Part shown: positions 18,480-27,877 of the stretch, in pieces
Numbering within the stretch: position 1 is the stretch's first letter
Layout: every line of letters starts with the position of its first letter
Assembly (NCBI RefSeq): GCF_030053135.1
Contig: NZ_CP125652.1
Location: 4,024,501-4,088,500 of the forward strand
Source: Rhizobium sp. BT04
GTDB taxonomy: Bacteria; Pseudomonadota; Alphaproteobacteria; Rhizobiales; Rhizobiaceae
Direction of reading: 5' to 3'
Length of the DNA: 64,000 nucleotides
Position numbers and translations under genes: made by a program
Notes under the pieces: model-generated
Seen by the model: the letters and a program-made list of their open reading frames with translations, nothing else
Databases searched by the model: none
Told to the model about the DNA's origin: nothing

Positions 18480-19481
18480 ATGAATATTGCGGCGAAACCT
18501 CCCTTGACGATCAGGCTCTGCGGCCCGCGCGGCTTCTGCGCCGGCGTCGACCGCGCCATCCAGATCGTCGTGCTGGCGCTGAAATCCTATGGCGCGCCGG
18601 TCTATGTGCGCCACGAGATCGTCCACAATCGTTATGTCGTCGAGGGGCTGGAGGCCAAGGGCGCCGTCTTCGTCGAGGAACTGGACGAGATCCCGGCCGA
18701 ACATCGCGCCCAGCCGGTGGTCTTCTCCGCCCATGGCGTGCCGAAATCCGTGCCGGAGGATGCCGCGAGCCGCAACCTCTTCTATCTTGACGCCACCTGC
18801 CCGCTGGTCTCAAAGGTCCACAAGCAGGCGATGCGCCACAATCGCCTCGGGCGCCATGTCGTCCTCATCGGCCATGCCGGCCATCCGGAGGTGATCGGCA
18901 CGATGGGGCAATTGCCGGAGGGCTCGGTTTCGCTGATCGAGACGATCGAGGATGCCGATGCCTATCTCCCTGCCGATCCCGACAATCTCGGCTATGTCAC
19001 CCAGACGACGCTGTCGGTCGACGATACGGCCGGCGTCATCGCCCGCCTGCACGAGCGCTTCCCGAACCTGACGGCGCCGGCGGCGGACTCGATCTGTTAT
19101 GCGACGACCAACCGCCAGGAAGTGGTGAAGCAGGCCGCCCCCGGCTGCGATCTCTTCATCATCGTCGGCGCGCCGAATTCGTCCAATTCCAAGCGCCTCG
19201 TCGAAGTGGCGCTCAGGGCAGGGGCGAAGAAATCGATCCTCGTGCAGCGCGCCGCCGAACTCGACTGGGACGAGATCGGGGCGATATCGACGCTCGGCCT
19301 TTCCGCCGGCGCCTCCGCCCCCGAGGTCATCGTCAACGAGATCATCGAGGCTTTCCGTGCCCGCTTCGACGCCCGCGTCGAGCTGGCCGAAACGGTGCAG
19401 GAGACCGAAAATTTCCTCGTCAACCGCGAACTGCGCAACATCGAGCTGACGGCGGCCGACATGGCTTTCGTCAACGGCTAG
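18480..19481 (+). CDS. ispH: 4-hydroxy-3-methylbut-2-enyl diphosphate reductase
   Basis: A 333-residue iron-sulfur enzyme (IspH/LytB), the last step of the non-mevalonate isoprenoid route, making IPP and DMAPP. The three cluster cysteines are in GFCAGV (Cys20), DATCPLV and [10 protein letters not shown]. The conserved [11 protein letters not shown] and [14 protein letters not shown] blocks are present. It begins 63 bp after SURF1 and is followed by thrB and rnhA, a common rhizobial order. Confidence 0.96.
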   Translation: MNIAAKPPLTIRLCGPRGFCAGVDRAIQIVVLALKSYGAPVYVRHEIVHNRYVVEGLEAKGAVFVEELDEIPAEHRAQPVVFSAHGVPKSVPEDAASRNLFYLDATCPLVSKVHKQAMRHNRLGRHVVLIGHAGHPEVIGTMGQLPEGSVSLIETIEDADAYLPADPDNLGYVTQTTLSVDDTAGVIARLHERFPNLTAPAADSICYATTNRQEVVKQAAPGCDLFIIVGAPNSSNSKRLVEVALRAGAKKSILVQRAAELDWDEIGAISTLGLSAGASAPEVIVNEIIEAFRARFDARVELAETVQETENFLVNRELRNIELTAADMAFVNG

Positions 19482-19538
19482 ATCGGCCTTTCCTCCGGCA
19501 AATCCAATATCAACAGGGCATGAAGGGCGAGACCTCAC

Positions 19539-20504
19539 TTGGCAGTCTATACCGATATCGCCGAAGACGATCTGAAATGGTTCCTGACGGAATATGACGC
19601 CGGCACGCTGCTCTCCTATAAGGGCATCGCCGAAGGCGTCGAAAACTCCAATTTTCTGCTGCACACCTCCAAGGACCCGCTGATCCTGACGCTCTATGAG
19701 AAGCGGGTGGAAAAGACCGACCTGCCGTTCTTTCTCGGCCTGATGCAGCATCTCTCCGCCCGCGGCCTGTCCTGCCCGCTGCCGCTGCCGCGACGCGACG
19801 GCGCGCTGCTCGGCTCGCTCTCCGGCCGCCCGGCGGCGCTGATCTCCTTCCTCGAGGGCATGTGGCTGCGAAAGCCGGAGGCCAGGCATTGCCGCGAGGT
19901 CGGCCGGGCACTGGCCGAGATGCATGTGGCCGGCGACGGTTTCGAACTCAAGCGTTCCAACGCGCTGTCGATCGATGGCTGGCGAGGGCTCTGGGAGAAA
20001 TCGGCAGAGCGCGCCGGCGAGGTCGAGCCCGGCCTGCAGACCGAGATCCGCGGCGAACTCGATTTCCTCGCCGCCGCCTGGCCGAAGAGCCTGCCTGCCG
20101 GCGTCATCCATGCCGACCTCTTCCCCGACAACGTCTTCTTCCTGGGCGACGAACTCTCCGGCCTGATCGATTTCTATTTCGCCTGCAACGACCTGCTCGC
20201 CTATGACGTGTCGATCTGCCTGAACGCCTGGTGCTTCGAAAAGGACGGCGCCTACAACATCACCAAGGGCACGGCGATGCTGGCGGGCTACCAGAGCGTC
20301 AGGCCGCTGAGCGGCGAAGAGATCGCCGCTTTGCCGGTGCTGTCGCGTGGCTCGGCGCTGCGCTTCTTCCTGACCCGGCTCTATGACTGGCTGACGACGC
20401 CGGAGGGCGCCATGGTCACCAAGAAGGACCCGCTCGAATATCTGCGCAAACTGCGCTTCCACCGCCAGATCGGCTCGGCCGCCGAATACGGATTGAGCCT
20501 ATGA
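19539..20504 (+). CDS. thrB: Homoserine kinase (ThrB, APH-fold type)
   Basis: A 321-residue kinase of the aminoglycoside-phosphotransferase fold. This is the alphaproteobacterial type of homoserine kinase, not the GHMP type of E. coli. The catalytic loop is [10 protein letters not shown] near residues 188-197, and the metal site is [11 protein letters not shown]. It makes O-phosphohomoserine for threonine synthase (thrC, at 38 kb here). The start is TTG with GAAGGGCGAG upstream. The stop overlaps rnhA by ATGA. Confidence 0.93.
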   Translation: MAVYTDIAEDDLKWFLTEYDAGTLLSYKGIAEGVENSNFLLHTSKDPLILTLYEKRVEKTDLPFFLGLMQHLSARGLSCPLPLPRRDGALLGSLSGRPAALISFLEGMWLRKPEARHCREVGRALAEMHVAGDGFELKRSNALSIDGWRGLWEKSAERAGEVEPGLQTEIRGELDFLAAAWPKSLPAGVIHADLFPDNVFFLGDELSGLIDFYFACNDLLAYDVSICLNAWCFEKDGAYNITKGTAMLAGYQSVRPLSGEEIAALPVLSRGSALRFFLTRLYDWLTTPEGAMVTKKDPLEYLRKLRFHRQIGSAAEYGLSL

Positions 20505-20956
20505 AACACGTCGATATCTTCACCGACGGCGCATGCTCCGGCAATCCCGGCCCCGGCGGCTGGGGCGCCGTGCTGCGTTATGGCGACGTCGAAAAGGAGC
20601 TTTGCGGCGGCGAGGCGGATACGACCAACAACCGCATGGAGCTGCTGGCGGCGATCTCGGCGCTGCAGGCCTTGAAGAGCCCTTGCGAGGTCGATCTCTA
20701 TACCGACAGCGCCTATGTCAAAGATGGCATCTCCAAGTGGATTTTCGGCTGGAAGAAAAACGGCTGGAAGACCGCCGACAAGAAGCCGGTGAAGAATGCC
20801 GAGCTCTGGCAGGCGCTGGAGGAAGCCCGCAACCGCCACAAGGTGACGCTGCACTGGGTCAAGGGCCACGCCGGCCACCCGGAAAACGAACGCGCCGACG
20901 AACTCGCCCGCCGCGGCATGGAGCCGTTCAAGAAGGGCAAGGCGGTTTCGTTTTAG
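20501..20956 (+). CDS. rnhA: Ribonuclease HI
   Basis: A 151-residue RNase H that cuts RNA in RNA-DNA hybrids. The catalytic acids are visible: Asp9 in [11 protein letters not shown], Glu in NRMELLAAI, Asp in LYTDSAYV, and Asp in [11 protein letters not shown]. The basic [15 protein letters not shown] handle is present. Its ATG overlaps the thrB stop. Confidence 0.96.
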   Translation: MKHVDIFTDGACSGNPGPGGWGAVLRYGDVEKELCGGEADTTNNRMELLAAISALQALKSPCEVDLYTDSAYVKDGISKWIFGWKKNGWKTADKKPVKNAELWQALEEARNRHKVTLHWVKGHAGHPENERADELARRGMEPFKKGKAVSF

Positions 20957-21001
20957 GAAGCTGCCTCACGCATTCGCCAGAAAGCTCTCCGCCAACCCCA
21001 C

Positions 21002-21240
21002 CCTCCGTCATCCTCGGGCGTGCCCCGAGGATCCACGCTGGTGTCCATCAGCACGAGACATGGATCCCAGGCTCAAGGCCTGGGATGACGGAGATTGGGG
21101 TGGCGTTCGCGCCAAACTCTCCGCTGGCTTACCACTCGCCACCAACCGACGGGCTTCGGAGAGAGTCGATGATGGGCAGGATTGCCTCTCATCTTGCTCC
21201 CTCCTGTGACATCCCTCGGGCAAAGCCCGAGGAAGGGAAT
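21002..21240. repeat. Palindromic repeat cluster between rnhA and metallopeptidase
   Basis: The 302-bp gap holds one full GTCATCC-family element (21002-21102): outer ends CCTCCGTCATCC and GGATGACGGAG, inner hairpins CCTCGGGCgtgcCCCGAGG and CCCAGGctcaaggCCTGGG. A smaller palindrome, CCTCGGGCaaaGCCCGAGG, lies near 21215-21235. No gene is visible in this gap. The convergent neighbours suggest a termination role. Confidence 0.75.
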
Positions 21241-21258
21241 GAGGATCTCTCTCGTCGC

Positions 21259-22332
21259 CTATTGCTGCCGCGCCGCGGCGGCCTGGATCAGCCGGTGCAG
21301 ATATTCGAGTTTTGCCACAACAGGTGAGGAGAGCACGAAAGGGTAGGAGTCCGGCTGGCCCATGCTGCGCTGGATGGCGTTGATGGCGATGCTGAGCGGC
21401 ACCCAGGCGCTGACCAGCTGTTCGGCGCTTCTGGCCCGGTAGGGGAGGAAATCGACCTCGCCCGATATTTCCTCATGGCCGCGTGGATCGATCGCGATGC
21501 CGAAGGCGCGGGCTGTTTCCAGCGTGTCGACGATATGGAGGTAATGGGCGAAACATTCGGCGAAATCCTCCCAGGGGTGCGATGCCGCATAGGCGCTGAT
21601 GAAATTGTCCTGCCATCCCAGGGGCGCGCCGCCGGCATAATGGCTCTGCAGGGCTGCGGCATAATCCTGCCGTTCGTCGCCGAAGACGGCGCGGAAATCC
21701 GTGAGGCGATTCTGGTCGCGCACCAGCTTGTTCCAGATGAAATGGCCGGTCTCGTGGCGGAAATGGCCAAGCAGCGTGCGATAGGGTTCGTTCATCGAGC
21801 TGCGCGCCTGTTCGCGCGTCGCATCGTCGGCCTCGGCGGCGCGGATGGTGATCAGGCCTTCCTCGTGGCCGGTCATGGCGGGCACGACATAGCCGTTGCT
21901 TTGCAGGGAATCCTCGAGGAAATCGAAGACCAGGCCGCCCTGCGGGTCTTGCGCCCGATCGGGATGCGGCAGCCTCCAGCGCAAGAGCGAATAGAAGAGA
22001 TGACGCTGCGCCTGGCTGATGCGCCGCCAGCGGTCGATGCCGTTCTGGGTGTCGGTGTTCGGAACCAGCCGGTTATGGCGGCAGGCGACGCAGAATTCGC
22101 TCCCGCTTTCGCCGTCCACCAGCCAATTGCAGATATCGAGGCCGGCATTGGCGCAGAAGCGCACCTCGCGGTCGGGATCGGAAACGAGCTGCCAGAGCGC
22201 GTCGTCGCGCGGCTCCAGCGCATGCATGGCGAGATCGCCGGGCAGGAAGCCGAGGCGATGGTTGCAGCGCACACAATGCCGGTTGTCGAAGTGGACGACC
22301 TGATCGCAATTGTCGCAGGCGAAAAGCTTCAT
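21259..22332 (-). CDS. Putative zinc-binding metallopeptidase
   Basis: A 357-residue protein. The N terminus is a double zinc ribbon (CDNC and CVRC in residues 6-25), and a second CxxC (CVAC) follows near residue 95. The central domain carries the zinc protease motif His-Glu-x2-His in FRHETGHFIWNK near residue 195, followed by a glutamate-containing helix (WEDFAECFAHYLHI). This matches the Peptidase_Mx-type family of unknown substrate. The start MKLFACDN begins the zinc ribbon. Confidence 0.82.
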   Translation of the reverse strand: MKLFACDNCDQVVHFDNRHCVRCNHRLGFLPGDLAMHALEPRDDALWQLVSDPDREVRFCANAGLDICNWLVDGESGSEFCVACRHNRLVPNTDTQNGIDRWRRISQAQRHLFYSLLRWRLPHPDRAQDPQGGLVFDFLEDSLQSNGYVVPAMTGHEEGLITIRAAEADDATREQARSSMNEPYRTLLGHFRHETGHFIWNKLVRDQNRLTDFRAVFGDERQDYAAALQSHYAGGAPLGWQDNFISAYAASHPWEDFAECFAHYLHIVDTLETARAFGIAIDPRGHEEISGEVDFLPYRARSAEQLVSAWVPLSIAINAIQRSMGQPDSYPFVLSSPVVAKLEYLHRLIQAAAARQQ

Positions 22333-22363
22333 CGTTATCTCTGCAAAGCGTTGGGAGCGGATT

Positions 22364-22398
22364 AAAAATGCCTGCCGCGCGAGAGGCGCAGCAGGCAT
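22364..22398 (-). terminator. Rho-independent terminator after csbD
   Basis: On the minus strand, ATGCCTGC and GCAGGCAT form a stem, continued by GCGC/GCGC inside, and followed by TTTTT. It ends the csbD-like transcript 26 bp after its stop. Confidence 0.8.
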
Positions 22399-22423
22399 GG
22401 TGCATGACGGATGAGCTTGTGGC

Positions 22424-22615
22424 TCAGAGCCGGTCGACGGCGCCCTTGAGCTTGTCCTTGACCTTGCCGGTCGCGACCTGTCCCTTGCCTTTGGCTTCCT
22501 GAACGGCGCCCTTGGCCTGCATTTCGCGATCATCCGTGGCCTTGCCGACGGCCTGCTTGGTCTTGCCGGCAATCTCGTTGGCCTTACCGGAAATCTTGTC
22601 GCTGGTGCTACCCAT
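22424..22615 (-). CDS. CsbD family stress protein
   Basis: A 63-residue, very hydrophilic, lysine- and alanine-rich protein with the repeated Gly-Lys-(Ala/Val) pattern of the CsbD family (ISGKANEIAGKTKQAVGKAT). Members are general-stress proteins; CsbD is under sigma B in Bacillus. The biochemical role is unknown. A GGAGAC ribosome site lies upstream of the chosen ATG. Single-gene unit with its own terminator. Confidence 0.87.
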   Translation of the reverse strand: MGSTSDKISGKANEIAGKTKQAVGKATDDREMQAKGAVQEAKGKGQVATGKVKDKLKGAVDRL

Positions 22616-22750
22616 ATGTGATGTCTCCTTGGTCAGCATGGGCCTCTTGCCCATGCTTGCCGAAATGAAACGTCACTTGCGGCTATTCGTTCCCGCTGGC
22701 TCGAGCCAGCTGTTTCTCGGGACAAAATTGCTGCTCGGGCCAACTGCGTC

Positions 22751-23356
22751 TCAAGCATGCCCGGCTTCGGCCGAAAGCATGGCGGCGGTCACGCCCATGC
22801 CGGCGAGCGCCCGCTCGTATTTGTCGTCGAGGCTGCGGTCGAAGATCAGTTCCTCATTGGCCGGGCAGGTGAGCCAGCCATTGTTGACGACCTCGTTTTC
22901 CAGCTGGCCGGCTGCCCAGGAGGAATAGCCGAGCAGCATCGTCGCCCGCGTCGGGCCATTGCCCTTGGAGATGGCGCGCACAATGTCGAGCGTTGCCGTC
23001 AGGCAGATGTCGTCGCTGACGGGGATCGAGGAGTCGCTGGAATAATCGTCCGAATGCAGCACGAAGCCGCGGCCGCTTTCCACCGGGCCGCCGGTCTGGA
23101 TCGGGAAGTCGCGCGCCCTTTGCGGCAGCACGATCGAATCTTCCTGCTTGATCATATCGAGATGCAGCAGCACATCGGTGAAGGTCAGGCTCTGCGGCCG
23201 GTTGATGACGAAGCCCATGGCGCCGGCATCCGAATGCGCGCAGATATAGATCACCGTGCGGGCAAAGTTGCGGTCTTCGATGCCGGGCATGGCGATCAGG
23301 AACTGGCCATCGAAGAAGCCACGTTCCCGTCTGTTCTTCAGCGTCGATAAGGACAT
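22751..23356 (-). CDS. YqgE/AlgH family protein
   Basis: A 201-residue protein with the family's opening [13 protein letters not shown], the central GFVINRPQ, and [14 protein letters not shown]. The fold is known from structural genomics, but the function is unresolved; AlgH was linked to alginate regulation in Pseudomonas. The start MSLSTLKNR was chosen because upstream codons do not match the family. Confidence 0.92.
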   Translation of the reverse strand: MSLSTLKNRRERGFFDGQFLIAMPGIEDRNFARTVIYICAHSDAGAMGFVINRPQSLTFTDVLLHLDMIKQEDSIVLPQRARDFPIQTGGPVESGRGFVLHSDDYSSDSSIPVSDDICLTATLDIVRAISKGNGPTRATMLLGYSSWAAGQLENEVVNNGWLTCPANEELIFDRSLDDKYERALAGMGVTAAMLSAEAGHA

Positions 23357-23496
23357 CGTTCCTCCTGCTGCCAACCGCACCGAGGCCTTGACAAGAGAAG
23401 CATGGGCCAATGTCACACATCAATCAACTGAAAATGAAGATTTAAATCGCCGCGGCTGCTGGCGGCCAAAGACCAGTTTCGGTAAACCGTTGTTCC

Positions 23497-24348
23497 ATGA
23501 TGGTTATTTCCTCGGTTCCGCGTCGGCTTTTCCTTGCGGTCATTTCGGTGGCCGCCGCCCTTGTCCCCCTTTGTTCCGCCCATGCGGAAATGAGCGGCTG
23601 GGCGGACAATGAGGGCGGCCGCATGCGCCTGGTGGCGCTCGCCCCCGATGCCGGGGGCAAAATCCGCGCCGCGCTGCAGATCGAGCCGAAACCCGGCTGG
23701 ATCACCTATTGGAAGGAGCCCGGCGGCAATGGCATTCCGCCGCAGGTGACCATCGCGGCGGGCAGCGGTGTTTCGCTCGATGCCATCGCCTATCCCGTTC
23801 CCAAGCATTTTTTCAACGGCGCGATCGAGGATATCGCCTATGATGCGCCGGTGACGCTGCCGCTTTCGTTGACGGCGGCGGGCAAGGGTCCGGTCGAGAT
23901 CGACGCTGCCGCCTTCATCGGCATCTGCAGGGATATCTGCATACCCTTCCAGGCGAATTTTCGGCTGAAGCTTGGCCCCGCCATCCAGTCGCACCCGCAG
24001 GAGGAGGCGATCCTCAAGGACGCCGATGCGACCCTGCCGAAGCCGCCATCGACCGATTTCGACGTGACGGCGCATGCGATGTCGCCTGATGGGAAGACGC
24101 TGTCGCTGACGCTGGTTTTGCCGGGCGAGGGCCTAGGTCAAGGCAAGAGCGCGCCCGATATCATCGTCACCGGGCCGAGCGGCTATGCTTTCACCAAGCA
24201 GATCGGCGGCAAACGCGACGGCGCCACTTTCAAGGTCGATATCGCTATCGGCAAGCTGCCGGAGAATTACGACATATCAGGCAAACGCTGGGGTGTGCTT
24301 GTCATCGACGGCGCGCGGGCGATGGAGACGACGCTTGCCTTTGAATGA
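23497..24348 (+). CDS. Periplasmic DsbD-alpha-like protein
   Basis: A 283-residue secreted protein with a signal peptide (cleavage near SAHAEM). It matches the N-terminal domain of the thiol:disulfide interchange protein DsbD (WITYWKEPGGNGIPPQV), with a redox-type cysteine pair in GICRDICIPFQ near residue 147-151. The membrane and C-terminal domains of DsbD are absent, so it probably passes electrons from a separate CcdA/ScsB-like partner. It diverges from the YqgE gene. Confidence 0.85.
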   Translation: MMVISSVPRRLFLAVISVAAALVPLCSAHAEMSGWADNEGGRMRLVALAPDAGGKIRAALQIEPKPGWITYWKEPGGNGIPPQVTIAAGSGVSLDAIAYPVPKHFFNGAIEDIAYDAPVTLPLSLTAAGKGPVEIDAAAFIGICRDICIPFQANFRLKLGPAIQSHPQEEAILKDADATLPKPPSTDFDVTAHAMSPDGKTLSLTLVLPGEGLGQGKSAPDIIVTGPSGYAFTKQIGGKRDGATFKVDIAIGKLPENYDISGKRWGVLVIDGARAMETTLAFE

Positions 24349-24440
24349 CCGGATCTTATAGTCGCTGCAGATCCCCTGCGGCGCCCGCCGCCAGGCTGGA
24401 ACCCGCAGAACCCCCAAAGCCCGAACCCAAGGAGAAGACC

Positions 24441-24926
24441 ATGACCATCGCGATCGGCGACAAGCTTCCTGCCGCCACCTTTAAGGAAAAGACGGCTGAC
24501 GGCCCTGTTGAAATTACCACCGAGCAGCTGTTTTCCGGCAAGCGCGTCGTGCTCTTTGCCGTGCCGGGCGCCTTTACGCCCACCTGCTCGCTGAATCACC
24601 TGCCGGGTTATCTCGAAAACCGCGACACCATCCTCGGCAAGGGCGTAGACGACATCGCCGTCGTCGCTGTCAACGACTGGCATGTGATGGGCGCCTGGGC
24701 ACAGTCCTCAGGCGGCGTCGGCAAGATCCACTTCCTCGCCGATTGGGATGCCGGCTTCACCAAGGCCGTCGGCCTCGACGCCGACCTCTCCGCCGGCGGC
24801 CTCGGCCTCCGCTCCAAGCGTTACTCGATGCTGGTGGAGGACGGCGTCGTCAAGGCCCTCAATATCGAGGAAAGCCCCGGCCAGGCAACCGTCTCGGGCG
24901 CTGCCGCAATGCTGGAACAGCTCTAA
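24441..24926 (+). CDS. Peroxiredoxin (Prx5 type)
   Basis: A 161-residue thiol peroxidase. The peroxidatic cysteine is Cys49 in PGAFTPTCSLNHLPGY, the Prx5/AhpC-TSA redoxin signature. It reduces hydrogen peroxide and alkyl hydroperoxides using thioredoxin or glutathione. The start follows GGAGAAGACC. It lies 92 bp after the DsbD-like gene on the same strand and may be read from the same transcript. Confidence 0.93.
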   Translation: MTIAIGDKLPAATFKEKTADGPVEITTEQLFSGKRVVLFAVPGAFTPTCSLNHLPGYLENRDTILGKGVDDIAVVAVNDWHVMGAWAQSSGGVGKIHFLADWDAGFTKAVGLDADLSAGGLGLRSKRYSMLVEDGVVKALNIEESPGQATVSGAAAMLEQL

Positions 24927-25069
24927 GCGTTCGAACAGATCTGCCCTTTCCCACAAGGGGGAGGGGCTGTACGTGCAGCGCTCGTTGTGCGTGCCATTGA
25001 ACGACTGTGCGTGAGGGTTCCAGCCTCACATCGTCCAAAACCTCATAACAGACATCGCGACACATGAAA

Positions 25070-25092
25070 GGCGGCCGTTCGGTCGCCTCTTT
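25070..25092 (+). terminator. Probable terminator before the metal ABC operon
   Basis: GGCGGCC (25070-25076), loop GTTC, and GGTCGCC (25081-25087) form a stem with one G-T pair, followed by a short TCTTTC. It is weak as a rho-independent terminator but well placed between the peroxiredoxin gene and the next promoter. Confidence 0.4.
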
Positions 25093-25137
25093 CAATTGTG
25101 TGGGAGCTTCAATCCTCGCCTCAATCTTGCCGCAATC

Positions 25138-25168
25138 GTTATAACATAACCGTAATGTTATTACATTG
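25138..25168. promoter_or_regulatory. Zur-like palindromic operator
   Basis: Overlapping AT-rich inverted repeats sit just upstream of the metal-transport operon: GTTATAAC (25138-25145), ATAAC...GTTAT (25146-25161) and AATGTtattACATT (25154-25167). The GTAATGTTAT stretch matches one half of Zur boxes described in alphaproteobacteria. The site would cover the promoter and ends 11 bp before the first start codon. Zur control is an inference. Confidence 0.55.
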
Positions 25169-25179
25169 TAGGATCAGCC

Positions 25180-25308
25180 ATGCTACCAAGCCACGACCGC
25201 CCTTCCGTCAGCCTGCTGGGACAGTCGGCTTTATCTAGGGTGATCGGCATCGCGCTGGTCGTTGCGCTCCTGTGGCTGGCGATCTACTGGGCGGTTCTCT
25301 TGCCATGA
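25180..25308 (+). CDS. 42-residue single-pass membrane protein
   Basis: A small open frame starting ATGCTACCAAGC. It has a polar N terminus (about 19 residues) and one strong membrane helix (VIGIALVVALLWLAIYWAVLL) to the end. Its TGA overlaps the ATG of the ABC ATPase gene (ATGA), so translation should be coupled, which supports it being real. It is the first gene of the metal-uptake operon and directly follows the Zur-like operator. No family was recognised. It may be a small subunit or regulator of the transporter, or a coupling leader. Confidence 0.65.
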   Translation: MLPSHDRPSVSLLGQSALSRVIGIALVVALLWLAIYWAVLLP

Positions 25309-26054
25309 CGCCGCTGATCCGTCTTGAGAATTTGACCGTCGCCTATCACAGGCACCCCGCCGTCCATCATGTCTCCGGCGCCTTTGCCTCCGGCAGCCTG
25401 ACGGCCATTGCCGGGCCGAACGGGGCGGGCAAGTCGACGCTGCTGAAGGCGATCATGGGTGAGCTTCGCCCGGCCGAAGGCAGGGTCGAGCATCGGTTAG
25501 GGCGGGCGGAATTCGGTTATCTCCCGCAGGCGGCCGAGATCGATCGGCGCTTTCCGATCTCGGTGATCGACACCGTCATGCTCGGCGCCTGGAAGAAGAC
25601 GGGCGCTTTCGGCCGCATCGCGCCCGGCGAGGTGAAAAGGGCAGGTGAGGCGCTTGCCGCCGTCGGGCTCGAAGGCTTCGGCAAGCGCCATGTCGGGTCG
25701 CTCTCGGCCGGCCAGTTCCAGCGTGTGCTCTTTGCCAGGCTGCTGCTGCAGGATGCCGGCATCATCCTGCTCGACGAGCCGTTTACCGCGATCGATGCCC
25801 GCACCACCAAGGATCTCATCGATATCGTCGCCCGCTGGCATGGCGAGGGCCGCACTGTTATCACAGTGCTGCATGATTTCGACCTCGTCCGCACGCATTT
25901 CCCCGAGACCCTGCTGCTTGCCCGCGAGCTTGTGGGATGGGGCCCGACCGCAGAGGTCATGTCATCCGCCAATCTGATGAAGGCGCGCGCCATGGCCGAG
26001 CGCTGGGATGAGGATGCCGAGGCCTGCGAACCTCAAGAGGCGCCGGCGGCATGA
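25305..26054 (+). CDS. Zinc/manganese ABC transporter, ATP-binding protein
   Basis: A 249-residue ABC ATPase of the ZnuC/AztA/MntB group. Walker A is GPNGAGKST (about residues 37-45), the signature is SLSAGQFQRVLFA, and Walker B is GIILLDEPF. The switch histidine is in VITVLHDFDLV. It starts on the overlap with the 42-residue gene and overlaps the permease gene by ATGA. It drives metal import together with the next two genes. Confidence 0.9.
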   Translation: MTPLIRLENLTVAYHRHPAVHHVSGAFASGSLTAIAGPNGAGKSTLLKAIMGELRPAEGRVEHRLGRAEFGYLPQAAEIDRRFPISVIDTVMLGAWKKTGAFGRIAPGEVKRAGEALAAVGLEGFGKRHVGSLSAGQFQRVLFARLLLQDAGIILLDEPFTAIDARTTKDLIDIVARWHGEGRTVITVLHDFDLVRTHFPETLLLARELVGWGPTAEVMSSANLMKARAMAERWDEDAEACEPQEAPAA

Positions 26055-26923
26055 CGGCCTATGATCTCTTCCTGGCGCCCTTTGCCGATTTCGGCTTCAT
26101 GCGCCGCGCGCTCGTCGCCTGCCTTTGCCTCGGGCTCGGCTCCGGACCGATCGGCGTTTTCCTGATGCTGCGGCGCATGAGCCTGATGGGCGACGCCATG
26201 AGCCATGCCGTACTGCCGGGTGCGGCGATCGGTTACCTGGTCGCCGGATCGCTGTCGCTGACGGCGATGGGCCTCGGCGGCCTGATTGCCGGCCTGTCGG
26301 TGGCGCTGCTATCGGGCGCCGTCAGCCGGATGACCGTGCTGCAGGAGGATGCGAGCTTCGCCAGCTTCTACCTCGCCTCGCTGGCGCTCGGCGTGTTGAT
26401 CGTCTCGCTACGCGGCTCGAATATCGATCTCCTGCATGTGCTCTTCGGCACCATCCTGGCGATCGATGCATCGGCGCTCTATCTGATCGGCGCGATCACC
26501 TCGCTGACCCTCGTCATCCTCGCCTTCATCTACCGCCCGCTGGTGGCGGAATGTTTCGATCCGGGCTTCCTGCGCGCCGTCGGCGGGCGCGGCCCTGTCT
26601 ATCACGTGTTCTTCCTGCTGCTGGTGGTGCTGAACCTCGTCGCCAGCTTCCAGGCGCTCGGCACGCTGATGGCGGTCGGACTGATGATGCTGCCGGCCGC
26701 CATCGCCCAGCTCTGGTCGCGCAGCCTGGCGGTGATGATGGCGATTGCGGCTGCCAGTGCCGCCGCCTCCGGCTATCTCGGCCTGATCGCCTCCTACCAT
26801 CTCGAACTCGCCTCCGGCCCGACGATCATCATGACGGCGGCGATCCTCTACGGCTTTTCGATTCTTTTCGCGCCCTCCGGCTTAGCCCGGCGCTTCTTTC
26901 CCCGCCCGCATTTGAAGGGCTGA
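26051..26923 (+). CDS. Zinc/manganese ABC transporter, permease
   Basis: A 290-residue membrane protein of the ABC-3 family with about eight helices. Conserved pieces are LMLRRMSLMGDAMSHAVLPGAAIGY near residue 40 and the GTLMAVGLMMLPAAIAQLW block. It is the channel subunit of the cluster A-I (ZnuB/AztB/MntC-like) importers. It overlaps the ATPase gene upstream; the binding protein gene follows 16 bp later. Confidence 0.9.
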   Translation: MTAYDLFLAPFADFGFMRRALVACLCLGLGSGPIGVFLMLRRMSLMGDAMSHAVLPGAAIGYLVAGSLSLTAMGLGGLIAGLSVALLSGAVSRMTVLQEDASFASFYLASLALGVLIVSLRGSNIDLLHVLFGTILAIDASALYLIGAITSLTLVILAFIYRPLVAECFDPGFLRAVGGRGPVYHVFFLLLVVLNLVASFQALGTLMAVGLMMLPAAIAQLWSRSLAVMMAIAAASAAASGYLGLIASYHLELASGPTIIMTAAILYGFSILFAPSGLARRFFPRPHLKG

Positions 26924-26939
26924 TCCCAAGGAGACTTCG

Positions 26940-27839
26940 ATGAACCCGCACAGACTGCTTCTCTCCGCAGCCATCCCCGCCTTGATGGCGCTGTCGGCCA
27001 TGCCCGCTTCCGCGCAAACGCTGAAGGTTGTGGCGTCCTTCACCGTGCTTGCCGATGTCGTCAAGCAGGTCGGCGGCGAGCATGTGAAGGTGACGAGCCT
27101 CGTCGGGCCGAACGGCGATCCCCATGAATTCGAGCCGTCGCCGGCTGATGCGAAGAATTTGAACGCGGCGCAGCTTACCTTCGTCAGCGGCGAGGGCCTG
27201 GAAGGCTGGATGGACCGGCTGATCACCGCCTCGGGCTATAAGGGCAAGCCGGTCACCGTCTCCGAAGGCATCGACGTCAGCACCATGGAAGAGGACGGCG
27301 AGAAGATCACCGATCCGCATGTCTGGAACAGCCCCGTCAACGTCAAGATCTGGGTCGCCAATATCGAAAAGGCGCTGTCAGCGGCCGATCCCGCGGACGC
27401 CGCCGCCTTCAGGGCCAATGCCGAGAACTACACGAAGACGCTGGACGCGCTGAACGCCTACGCCCATGCGAAATTCGACAAGGTGGCCGACGATCGCCGC
27501 AAGGTGCTGACCAGCCACGATGCCTTCGGTTATTTCGGCCGCGAATATAATGTCAGCTTCCTCGCCCCACTCGGTCTGTCCACGGAAAGCGAGGCATCGG
27601 CCGCCGACGTCGCCAAGCTGATCGAACAGATCAAGAGCGAGCATGTGAAGGCCTATTTCTTCGAGAATTCCAACGATCCGCGCCTGGTCAAGCAGGTCGC
27701 CAAGGCAACCGGTGCCGAGCCCGGCGGCGAGCTTTATGTCGAGTCCCTGTCCGACGCCAAGGGGCCGGCGCCGACCTACGAGAAGATGTTCAAATACAAT
27801 GTCGACCAGCTCGCCGCCGCCATGGCGAAATCGAGCTGA
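26940..27839 (+). CDS. Zinc/manganese ABC transporter, substrate-binding protein
   Basis: A 299-residue periplasmic binding protein of cluster A-I, with signal peptide to about residue 25 (PASAQT). Likely metal ligands are the histidines in GDPHEFEPS, DPHVWNSPVN and LTSHDAFGYF, plus a C-terminal acid. The long His-rich loop of E. coli ZnuA is missing, so zinc versus manganese is open; AztC-like zinc proteins are a fair comparison. The Zur-like operator favours zinc. No AztD-type chaperone gene follows. Confidence 0.87.
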   Translation: MNPHRLLLSAAIPALMALSAMPASAQTLKVVASFTVLADVVKQVGGEHVKVTSLVGPNGDPHEFEPSPADAKNLNAAQLTFVSGEGLEGWMDRLITASGYKGKPVTVSEGIDVSTMEEDGEKITDPHVWNSPVNVKIWVANIEKALSAADPADAAAFRANAENYTKTLDALNAYAHAKFDKVADDRRKVLTSHDAFGYFGREYNVSFLAPLGLSTESEASAADVAKLIEQIKSEHVKAYFFENSNDPRLVKQVAKATGAEPGGELYVESLSDAKGPAPTYEKMFKYNVDQLAAAMAKSS

Positions 27840-27877
27840 CAATCGAGGACTGTGGGTCGTGCGCCGATCGTCGCTTA

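Noticed and set aside
18810..20462. A 550-codon antisense frame across ispH and thrB
   Set aside because: It spans two well-supported genes and their gap, and its product has no recognisable family.
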